Of a stretch of DNA of 18,656 bases, positions 6,628 to 12,126 are shown piece after piece (positions within the stretch are counted from its first letter, which is position 1; each line of letters starts with the position of its first letter). The notes under the pieces are model-generated. The model saw nothing but the letters and a program-made list of their open reading frames with translations, did not search any database and was not told the origin of the DNA. The translations under genes were made by a program, and so were the position numbers. The stretch comes from JAWLCQ01 sp041687095 (GTDB lineage: Bacteria > Planctomycetota > Phycisphaerae > SM23-33): NCBI GenBank assembly GCA_041687095.1, contig JAWLCQ010000088.1, positions 1-18,656 on the forward strand, written 5' to 3'.

Positions 6628-6795
6628 CCGGGGACCGTTCCTGCGCAGATGCCGTCGCGCACCCGCCACTCGCCTGACGCCACTCGCAGGGGCATCGCAA
6701 AGTCCGGTTCGCCGGCGCTGCGGGTTTACAGAACCCGTGTTCCGCCGCGCGCTCGTAGGAGCACGGCTGCAAACAGCGCAGCCGTGGCACCCGCC

Positions 6796-6894
6796 GCCGC
6801 TCGCCTGACGCCGCTCGCCTGCCGCTCGCCTGCCGCTTGTCTGCCGCTTGTCTGCCGCTCGCCTGCCCCTGCCGCCGACTGCCTGCCGCTTGCC
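6796..6894. repeat. Degenerate ~10-bp tandem repeat (CTGCCGCTCGC)
   Basis: Around nine imperfect copies of a 10-bp unit of the form TGCCGCTCGC / TGCCGCTTGT run just upstream of the SDR gene. Two GCCACTCGCC-like relatives occur earlier at 6666-6700. It is not in a coding frame I can support, so it is a simple-sequence expansion. Confidence 0.7.
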
Positions 6895-6988
6895 ATCCCC
6901 CCGCGGGGGGAGTAGCATGGCCTCGCCGTCGGTCACGGTCCGGCGGGAGGTGGAACCTGTCCTGCGCATGCGGGCAAAGGAGACGGCC

Positions 6989-7765
6989 ATGGATCTGAAC
7001 GTGAACCCCTTCGATCTCTCGGGCAAAGTCGCCGTTGTCACCGGGGCCGGGCAGGGGCTGGGACGGCAGTTCGCCCGCTCCCTCGCCGCCGCCGGGGCCG
7101 ACCTCGTCCTCGCCGAGCTGAACCCCGACACCGCCGCCGACGCCGCCCGCGAGGTCGAGTCCATGGGCCGCAGCGCCCTGCCCATCGTCACCGACGTCAC
7201 CGATCCCGGCAGCGTCGCCTGGATGGTCCAGGCCGCCCTCAAGGCCTTCGACCGCATCGACGTGCTCGTCAACAACGCGGGCATCACCCTCTGGGGCGCC
7301 GCCGAGTCCGTCTCCCTCGACGACTGGCGGAAGGTCATCGACATCAACCTCACCGGGCTCTTCTCCTGCTCGCAGGCCGTCGGGAACGTCATGCTGCGGC
7401 AGGGCAAGGGCTCGATCGTCAACATCGCCTCGATGTCCGGGGTGATCGTGAACGTCCCCCAGGCGCAGGCGTCGTACAACGCGTCGAAGGCGGGCGTCAT
7501 CCACCTCACCAAGTCCCTCGCCGTCGAATGGGCCTCGCGGGGCGTCCGCGTCAACGCCATCAGCCCCGGGTACATGGACACGCCCATGGCCAAGCCCTAC
7601 TTCGAGGACCCCCAGTGCGGCGGGGTGTGGTTCGACCGCATCCCCATGCACCGCGCGGGCAAGCCCGAGGAACTGGGCCCGCTGTGCGTGTACCTCGCGA
7701 GCGACGCGTCGAGCTACGTGACCGGCGCCAACTTCCTGATCGACGGGGGCTACACCGCGGCGTAA
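6989..7765 (+). CDS. Short-chain dehydrogenase/reductase (sugar/polyol dehydrogenase-like)
   Basis: This 258-residue classical SDR binds NAD(P) through TGAGQGLG (residues 18-25) and has NNAG at 95-98. Its catalytic residues are Ser148 (NIASMSG), Tyr163 and Lys167 (YNASK), with Asn119 in INLTG. The C-terminus ends in the usual FLIDGGYTAA. The MSGVIVNVPQ stretch ahead of the catalytic Tyr resembles the mannitol/sorbose/xylulose and gluconate 5-dehydrogenase-like branch, so a sugar or sugar-alcohol substrate is likely but not proven. ATG 6989 is preferred because AAGGAG lies 7 nt upstream. The frame is open further 5', but that extension is Arg/Pro-rich and translates the repeat region. The gene stands alone, divergent from kaiC and followed by the repeat nest. 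Confidence 0.93.
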   Translation: MDLNVNPFDLSGKVAVVTGAGQGLGRQFARSLAAAGADLVLAELNPDTAADAAREVESMGRSALPIVTDVTDPGSVAWMVQAALKAFDRIDVLVNNAGITLWGAAESVSLDDWRKVIDINLTGLFSCSQAVGNVMLRQGKGSIVNIASMSGVIVNVPQAQASYNASKAGVIHLTKSLAVEWASRGVRVNAISPGYMDTPMAKPYFEDPQCGGVWFDRIPMHRAGKPEELGPLCVYLASDASSYVTGANFLIDGGYTAA

Positions 7766-7802
7766 CGGCGCTTGGGGGAGGACGCGCGCACGCGGCGGAG
7801 GT

Positions 7803-7911
7803 CTCCTGACCCGCTTCACGCGCGTGCGCCGGAAATCTCCTGATACGCTTCACGCGCGTGCGCCGGAAATCTCCTGATACGCTTCACGCGCGTGCGCCGG
7901 GGGTCTCCTGA
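7803..7911. repeat. 34-bp tandem repeat array
   Basis: The word CTCCTGA recurs at 7803, 7837, 7871 and 7905, exactly 34 bp apart each time, and CGCTTCACGCGCGTGCGCCGG lies between each pair. There are three units plus the start of a fourth, nearly identical apart from ACCC/ATAC and AAAT/GGGT changes. The spacers are uniform with the repeats, so this is a direct tandem array and not a CRISPR. Confidence 0.85.
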
Positions 7912-7920
7912 CCCCCGGCG
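7895..7920 (+). repeat. Perfect hairpin, possible SDR terminator
   Basis: CGCCGGGGGTC at 7895-7905 pairs perfectly with GACCCCCGGCG at 7910-7920 around a TCCT loop. It is about 130 bp after the SDR stop. No T-run follows, so termination is only a possibility. The loop and inner stem form the recurrent GGTCTCCTGACC word found elsewhere in the window. Confidence 0.6.
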
Positions 7921-8124
7921 TCCTGGAGGGGCGAGGAACGCCTCCGCGGCAGCGTCGTTGGAGCGCCCCCTTCGCGGCGGCGGCCGCCGCGACCGATGCG
8001 CCGCCACAACGCTATCGCGGAATCGATCGGAGTGTTCCCGGACGTTGGGGGTCAGGAGACCTCGTTGTTCTACACATCTCCGCGCCGCATCCCGCGCCCT
8101 CGATCCAGGGCCTCCCGATCGTAT

Positions 8125-8247
8125 CCCGCCCCCGTCCGCTTCATGCGGGCGGAGCGAAGGCCTATAAGCTACCGGCCCGCCGGGGGGGAGGGCCTGCCGG
8201 TAGCTTATAGGCCTTCGCTCCGCCGGGACAAGCCCGACGGGGGCGGG
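8125..8247. repeat. Long inverted repeat with perfect 29-bp stem
   Basis: Positions 8148-8176 pair perfectly with 8196-8224 (key word AAGGCCTATAAGCTACCGGC on the left arm) around a 19-nt loop. The similarity extends outward with mismatches to 8125 and 8247, making 52-bp arms. Transcribed from either strand it would form a very stable hairpin. Confidence 0.85.
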
Positions 8248-8282
8248 AAGAAGAAGAAAAAGAAGAAGCATGAGAGGGGGGG

Positions 8283-8337
8283 GCCGCTGGTAGCTTACAA
8301 GCCTTCGCTCCGCCGGGGCAAGCCCGACGGGGGCGGG
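8283..8337. repeat. Third copy of the GGTAGCTTA(T/C)A(G/A)GCC repeat arm
   Basis: This is a direct repeat of the right arm of the neighbouring hairpin (8193-8247) with only a few changes (GCCGCTGGTAGCTTACAAGCC for GCCTGCCGGTAGCTTATAGGCC). It continues through GCTCCGCCGGGRCAAGCCCG. A purine-only tract separates the two copies. Confidence 0.8.
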
Positions 8338-8429
8338 CACGCGGCCCAGGCCACAAGGGCATCCGGCGGCGATCCGCCCACCGAGATGTGTGGAACAACG
8401 AGGTCAGGGGACCCCCAACGCACGCGCTT

Positions 8430-8527
8430 GGGGCGGGCGCGGGCGGGCAGGCGGGCGGGCGCGGGCGTCTGGGGGGCGGGGGGGCAATTGGGGGGGCGGA
8501 TTGGGGGGGCGGATTGGGGGGCGCGGG
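8430..8527 (+). repeat. G-rich simple-sequence tract, quadruplex-prone
   Basis: GGGC/GGGCA repeats are followed by a 13-bp tandem unit ATTGGGGGGGCGG at 8487, 8500 and 8513. Many closely spaced runs of three to seven G on the + strand satisfy the usual G-quadruplex pattern. It abuts the stop codon of the membrane-protein gene on the opposite strand and so would be C-rich in that transcript. Confidence 0.75.
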
Positions 8528-8530
8528 GCA

Positions 8531-9109
8531 CTACCGCGTGAGGTTCGTCCGCAGTCCGTCGGACAGCGAGGGCCCGCGGTGCTTGTAGCGGGCGTACTCG
8601 ATCAGCAGCCACACCAGGGCGGTCACCCACAGCAGGATCGAGACGGTGAGGATGACGGGCAGGGACAACTCGCTCACGCGCTCCAGCGCCGTCGCCTCCG
8701 GCCCGCCGGCGCCGGGGGGGACCATGGCGCGGTACGGGAGGTTCATGGCGTAGCCCACCACCACCCCCCCGAGGGCGGCGACCAGGGACTGGCAGATCGC
8801 CGACGCCCACGCCCACGACGCGCTGATCCGCTGCCGCGAGCAGTACAGCACCAGCACCAGCGACAGCAGCAGCCACACCAAGCCCGCCACGTCGATGGCG
8901 AACCCGAAGTCCACGAAGAAGACCTTCACCGCCCGCGTGAAGTCGGGCAGGGGGACGTTGACGTTGGGGGCGGCGACGGCGCGGATCATGGCCTGCACCA
9001 TCTCGCGCGCGGTCCCGGCCACCAGGACCCAGATCAGATACGCCACCCCTGCAAAGCCGAGCACCAGCCCGACGTCCAGCCGTGTTGTTCGCCGCAGTCT
9101 CCCGAGCAT
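8531..9109 (-). CDS. Four-helix integral membrane protein of unknown function
   Basis: This 192-residue hydrophobic protein has four predicted transmembrane segments at about 12-31, 70-90, 100-122 and 148-171. A loop of about 38 residues lies between the first two, and the C-terminal tail is basic (YARYKHRGPS...). I recognise no family motif or catalytic residues. The even spread of hydrophobic segments, the consistent codon use and the ATG start support a real gene, though the ribosome site is poor (only GAGG immediately before the ATG). It lies downstream of endonuclease V on the same strand, separated by 227 bp containing a repeat element. It may once have been co-transcribed. Function is unknown. 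Confidence 0.75.
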   Translation of the reverse strand: MLGRLRRTTRLDVGLVLGFAGVAYLIWVLVAGTAREMVQAMIRAVAAPNVNVPLPDFTRAVKVFFVDFGFAIDVAGLVWLLLSLVLVLYCSRQRISASWAWASAICQSLVAALGGVVVGYAMNLPYRAMVPPGAGGPEATALERVSELSLPVILTVSILLWVTALVWLLIEYARYKHRGPSLSDGLRTNLTR

Positions 9110-9170
9110 GGCCTCATTACACCAAGACGCCGGCGGTACGTCAAAGCAAACTCACGACCCACCGCGCTCA

Positions 9171-9339
9171 TGAGCGACCCGACCTTGCTTTCTGGCGAGG
9201 CCGGGTGCCGTGGTTTGCGGAGCGCAGCGCAGCAACCACGTTTTGCTCAATCCATGCCCGTCGCGAACGGGCGGCCCGCACGGCTGTGAGAAGCGCAGCC
9301 GTGGCACACCCCGGCAGCGCCAGAACGAAAGGTCGCTCA
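9171..9339. mobile_element. MITE-like element, copy 3 of the TGAGCG repeat, with terminal inverted repeats
   Basis: The left end reads TGAGCGACC...TTCTGGCG..GCCGGG; the right end read inward from 9339 gives TGAGCGACC...TTCTGGCG..GCCGGGG. These are imperfect inverted ends of about 45 bp. The interior holds the GTGCCGTGGTTTGCGGAGCGC box shared with 1673-1699 and 6208-6237, and a small hairpin (CACGGCTG / CAGCCGTG, around 9279-9304). The right end coincides with the stop codon of endonuclease V. No transposase is encoded. Confidence 0.6.
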
Positions 9340-10002
9340 CCCGCGTTCCCGCTTCGCCCGCGCGACGCGCTGGTCCGCCTGGCGGGTGGGTTCGGGGAGG
9401 CGGTAGCGGCGGGCGGCGTGGAGGGTCCAGGCGACGGCCTCTTCGAGCGTGACGCGATGGCCGATCGAGACGTAGAGCGGCCGAACGCCCGTCCGCGTCC
9501 GCACGACCTCCCCGATCACCTCCCCGCCGTCGCGGAGCGTCGCCCGGCCCCCGCGGTCGCACGGAGGCTCCAGGTGCTGCCCGCACAGGCGGCTCTTGGC
9601 GACCCCGATGGCGGGCAGGTCCAGCCAGCAGCCCACGTGGCACGCGAGGCCGAACCGCCGCGGGTGCGCCAACCCCTGCCCGTCCACCATCAGCAGGTCC
9701 GGGCGTTGGGGCAGGGCCTCGATGGCGGCGAGGACGGCGGGGGCTTCGCGGAAGCTCAGCAGGCCGGGCACGTACGGGAAGGTGCAGTCGCGCTCGACGA
9801 CGGACTCGGCGAGGACGTCGAGGGTGTCGGGGTCGAGGAGGACGGCGACGGCGAGGATGCCCTGGCCCCCGCGGACGAAGGCGCAGTCGGTGCCGCCGAT
9901 CGTTCGCGGGGCGGAGGGGAGCGGTTCGGAGCGCACGTTGGCGGCCAGCTCGCGCTGCAGCGCGACGGCTTGTCGGGGCGTGATGTCCCAGGAGTGCCGC
10001 AT
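9337..10002 (-). CDS. nfi: Endonuclease V (deoxyinosine 3' endonuclease)
   Basis: The protein is 221 residues from ATG 10002, close to the 223 of E. coli Nfi. Family motifs occur in order: GGTDCAF with metal-binding Asp39; FPYVPGLLSFREAPAV with the PYxPG strand-separation wedge and Glu86; LMVDGQGLAHPRRFG with Asp107 and His113; IGVAKSRLCG; GHRVTLEEAVAW; and YRLPEPTRQAD. The enzyme nicks the second phosphodiester 3' of deoxyinosine and so starts repair of deaminated adenine. A TTG at 10044 would add 14 residues, but neither start has a clear ribosome site; the ATG agrees better with family length. The last residues (KRERG) and the TGA stop lie where a repeat element begins, so the C-terminus may have been altered by its insertion. 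Confidence 0.95.
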   Translation of the reverse strand: MRHSWDITPRQAVALQRELAANVRSEPLPSAPRTIGGTDCAFVRGGQGILAVAVLLDPDTLDVLAESVVERDCTFPYVPGLLSFREAPAVLAAIEALPQRPDLLMVDGQGLAHPRRFGLACHVGCWLDLPAIGVAKSRLCGQHLEPPCDRGGRATLRDGGEVIGEVVRTRTGVRPLYVSIGHRVTLEEAVAWTLHAARRYRLPEPTRQADQRVARAKRERG

Positions 10003-10255
10003 GCGGTACAGTATGCGCGCCCGATGCGAAATGGAAATCGGCAAGTGCGACGGCGGCCTGCGCGGAGTGGGCCGCTGCGGACTGGGCCGCAGAGGCGCAG
10101 AGACTCAGAGCAACGAGGTTTCCCGTGGACCCTTCGTCGCGTCCGCATGGTTCAGAGGCCCTGGAGGCGGCGGGGCGGGTTCCATAGGATGAGGACCGGC
10201 GAACGGCTGCAGGATGCCACCGACGCCGCGGTGTCCCCCAACCGTGCCCCGCCCC

Positions 10256-10275
10256 CTCTCCCCGCGGGGAGAGGT
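10256..10275. repeat. Palindrome CTCTCCCCGCGGGGAGAG
   Basis: A perfect palindrome of 18 bp is embedded in CCCCCTCTCCCCGCGGGGAGAGG and followed by GCGCAGCCGGGGGTGAGGGGGC. This resembles the widespread REP-like intergenic palindromes with CCCTC...GAGGG ends found in many GC-rich bacteria. It may be a diverged relative of the adjoining 29-bp units, which share the CTTCTCCCC/GGGGAGAAG theme. Confidence 0.7.
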
Positions 10276-10380
10276 CCCGGCGCAGCCGGGGGTGAGGGGG
10301 CCCCGGGCCGACCGGTACAACCGCGAGTTCGCGGGCCGGTCCGTCCGCCAGGCGCCCCCTCATCTGTCGCTGCGCGACAT

Positions 10381-10525
10381 CTTCTCCCCCAGGGGAGAAG
10401 GGTTGCCTGCTTCTCCCCCAGGGGAGAAGGGTTGCCTGCTTCTCCCCCAGGGGAGAAGGGTTGCCCGCTTCTCCCCCAGGGGAGAAGGGTTGCCCGCTTC
10501 TCCCCCAGGGGAGAAGGGTTGCTCG
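10381..10525. repeat. Five-copy 29-bp tandem repeat, each with a 20-bp palindrome
   Basis: Units begin at 10381, 10410, 10439, 10468 and 10497. Each has CTTCTCCCCCAGGGGAGAAG (9-bp arms around CA) followed by GGTTGCCTG, GGTTGCCCG or GGTTGCTCG. The palindromes are identical, and the 9-bp connectors vary only at the last positions: copies 1-2 share CTG, 3-4 share CCG, 5 has TCG. The array ends 103 bp before the start codon of the secreted protein. Confidence 0.9.
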
Positions 10526-10628
10526 CACCCGGACGCTACGGGACAGGGGCCTCGCGGCGCAGGCAGGTGGGCCTGCAGGTGGGCCTGCTGGGCGGGGCGA
10601 TGACGCGAACGTGAAAGGAGATGGATCA

Positions 10629-11963
10629 ATGATCCGCGGATCCCTGGGCCTTCTACCGATGCTGGGACTGCTGCTGGCACTCACCGCCCTGCCGTTGGCG
10701 GCGGCCCGCGCCGCCGGCGCCCCCGACCCCGAGCGCGAGTACACGGCCTACGTCGTCGTCTTCGACTTCGCCTGCGATGAGGGGGAGTATGGCAAGCAGT
10801 TGGCGGACTCCCTCCGCCTCCGCCTCCGCCGCCACAAGGACCTGTTCGTCCTCGACCGCCTCGCGTCGCAGGACCTCTCGCCCCCCCTCCCCGCCGACAC
10901 CGACGTTGAGGGCAAACGACTCAAGCACCTCCTCCTCAACCGCGCCGGGTGCAACGTCGCGTTCCTGGGCACGGTGAGGAAGAGCGGCGACACCATCACG
11001 GCCGACATCCGCTGCCTCGACCTCACCCACCCCGACCAGCCCGGCGGATGGCTGCAGACGTTCTCCGACGGGACCGAGCGCGCCCGCGGGGTCATCGCCC
11101 GCTACGCCGTCGAGACCTACACCGGCGCCCCCGAGTGGGTCCCCCCCCAGTACGGCGACGAGAAGGAGCCCACCCGCGAGCAACTGGGCGAACCGCTGAA
11201 CGTCAACGGCGACTTCGAGGACGGGCACAAGGGCTGGGATGCCCCGGATAACCTGGGGACGTTCCTCGAGAAGGGCCCCGAGGGCCGCGGGATGATCCAC
11301 CGCGCCCGCACCGACATGCCCCGCGACCCCTGGTGGGAATGGCGCAGGAAGTACCGCCTCAACCAGGCCGACCTCTCCCACCCCCCCACGCTCCCGAAGG
11401 ACACCAGCTACGGGTCCGTCGCGGGGATCGAGGGCGTGCACTTCCGCAGCGACTGGATCCGGGCCGAGCCCGGCATGCGGTACTGGCTGATGGTCGATGC
11501 CTGCAAGCCCGGGGGCACGCCCAAGGTGTTCGTGAAGGGCTTCATCGACTGGTCAAAGAAGGCCGACGGGCTCCCCGAACTGTCCATGGTCGAACGCGGG
11601 ATCACGCCCGAACAACTCGTCGCCATGCCCGCGCCCGAGCGCAAAGCCCTCATCGCCGCCGACGCCCAGCAGCACCCCGAGCGCTACCGCCGCGAGAGCT
11701 ACCGCTGGTTCCTCAACCTCCGCGGGCCCGACAACACCTGGCAGCACCACGCCGCCCCCTTCCCCCCCAGCGGCGGATTGCCCGAGAACGTCCAGTGGTT
11801 CTCCATCCAGATCTACTCCTACTGGCCCCCGGGCAACTACCTGTGGGACAACTGCTGGCTGTACAAGCACCCGGACGTGAAGCAGCCCCTCCCCGAGGAC
11901 CCGCGCCTCGACCCCACGGAGAATTGGGAACGGTCCAAGGAGCAGACCACGCCCGACCCGTGA
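10629..11963 (+). CDS. Secreted protein with TolB/CsgG-like N-terminal domain and possible carbohydrate-binding region
   Basis: ATG 10629 has an excellent AAAGGAGAT ribosome site, giving 444 residues; the longer open frame upstream is only repeat sequence. Residues 1-28 form a Sec signal peptide (hydrophobic LLPMLGLLLALTALPLAAARA, then Ala-Gly). Residues 38-165 look like the nucleotide-free TolB-N/CsgG-type fold used in envelope proteins: YVVVFDF, GKQLADSLRLRLRR, LFVLDR and NVAFLGTVRKSGDTITADIRCLDL. From 190 onward NVNGDFEDGHKGW resembles the opening strand of family 4/9-type carbohydrate-binding beta-sandwiches. The rest (about 205-444) is Trp/Tyr/Pro-rich with paired WFLNLRG and WFSIQIYSYWPPGNYLWDN segments. 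It probably acts in the periplasm or outside the cell. It is convergent with the M23-fold gene. Domain names are by resemblance only. Confidence 0.85.
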   Translation: MIRGSLGLLPMLGLLLALTALPLAAARAAGAPDPEREYTAYVVVFDFACDEGEYGKQLADSLRLRLRRHKDLFVLDRLASQDLSPPLPADTDVEGKRLKHLLLNRAGCNVAFLGTVRKSGDTITADIRCLDLTHPDQPGGWLQTFSDGTERARGVIARYAVETYTGAPEWVPPQYGDEKEPTREQLGEPLNVNGDFEDGHKGWDAPDNLGTFLEKGPEGRGMIHRARTDMPRDPWWEWRRKYRLNQADLSHPPTLPKDTSYGSVAGIEGVHFRSDWIRAEPGMRYWLMVDACKPGGTPKVFVKGFIDWSKKADGLPELSMVERGITPEQLVAMPAPERKALIAADAQQHPERYRRESYRWFLNLRGPDNTWQHHAAPFPPSGGLPENVQWFSIQIYSYWPPGNYLWDNCWLYKHPDVKQPLPEDPRLDPTENWERSKEQTTPDP

Positions 11964-11983
11964 GCCCAGGGGCGCTCCCTGCA

Positions 11984-12007
11984 CATCCCCTGGTTCAAGC
12001 GGGGATG
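11984..12007. terminator. Possible bidirectional terminator between convergent genes
   Basis: CATCCCC at 11984-11990 pairs with GGGGATG at 12001-12007 around a 10-nt loop. The flanks CTCCCTGCA and GCAGGGGATG extend the dyad imperfectly. It lies in the 163-bp gap between converging genes, where a shared terminator is expected. No T-run is seen. The GGGGATGCAGGGGATGCA word also recurs at 18380-18410. Confidence 0.35.
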
Positions 12008-12126
12008 CAGGGGATGCAAGGGATGGAACGGACAGGGGTGGAGGTGAGAGTGCAGACGCCTGGACGCAGGGCGCGCGATCAGGGAGGGCCTGCGAGGGCT
12101 CGCTCGCGCGGCGTGGCGGGTTCCGG

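Larger units (their letters stand above)
5900..6988. other. Long gene-free, repeat-rich spacer between kaiC and the SDR gene (divergent)
   Basis: I find no credible gene in this kilobase between two divergent genes; open frames here are repeats or low-complexity translations. It contains the presumed kai operon promoter region (5900-6060), copy 2 of the TGAGCG repeat (6172-6315), an A/T-rich island (6479-6505) in otherwise GC-rich DNA, hairpins at 6595-6627 and 6750-6790, a degenerate 10-bp tandem repeat (6796-6894) and the SDR leader. Confidence 0.65.
8043..8420. mobile_element. MITE-like element with 38-bp terminal inverted repeats
   Basis: The left end 8043-8080 and the right end 8383-8420 are inverted copies agreeing at 33 of 38 positions. 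Both begin CGTTGGGGGTC at the outer side and end CACATCTC on the inner side. The interior (about 300 bp) has no gene and carries its own inverted and direct repeats. No target duplication is obvious at the flanks. A further copy of the end sequence (18440-18472) lies 100 bp upstream of a transposase gene. Non-autonomous transposable element is the best reading; a composite of palindromic repeats is the alternative. Confidence 0.6.
7766..8530. other. Gene-free repeat nest downstream of the SDR gene
   Basis: No supportable gene is present. The stretch is almost entirely repeats: a 34-bp tandem array (7803-7911), a perfect 11-bp-stem hairpin (7895-7920), an element with terminal inverted repeats (8043-8420) that itself contains a 29-bp-stem hairpin plus a third direct copy of its arm, a purine-only tract (8246-8270), and a G-rich simple-sequence tract (8430-8527). 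Confidence 0.7.
10003..10628. other. Gene-free spacer between nfi and the secreted-protein gene
   Basis: The two genes here are divergent. No credible gene is visible. From 10250 onward it is filled by palindromic repeats: a CTCTCCCCGCGGGGAGAG palindrome at 10256-10275 with a GTCCCGGCGCAGCCGGGGGTGAGGGGGC flank, then a 29-bp tandem array (10381-10525). The stretch 10045-10250 shows nothing I can name. A leader with a strong ribosome site (10613-10628) serves the downstream gene. Confidence 0.65.

Noticed and set aside
6848..6988. 47-residue upstream extension of the SDR
   Set aside because: It is Arg/Pro-rich, overlaps simple repeats, and the ATG at 6989 has AAGGAG at the right distance and gives normal SDR length.
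7803..7911. CRISPR array
   Set aside because: All 34 bp repeat as one unit with no variable spacers and there are no cas genes.
8162..8398. Small - strand proteins with RRACPGGAKA(C/Y)KLPA
   Set aside because: They are translations of the inverted-repeat arms; the apparent internal repeat reflects DNA repeats, not a protein.
10381..10525. CRISPR array
   Set aside because: The 9-bp connectors are nearly identical and far too short to be spacers; it is a palindromic tandem repeat.
10461..10628. 56-residue upstream extension of the secreted protein
   Set aside because: It would translate the 29-bp repeat array and bury the signal peptide; the ATG at 10629 has an excellent AAAGGAG site.
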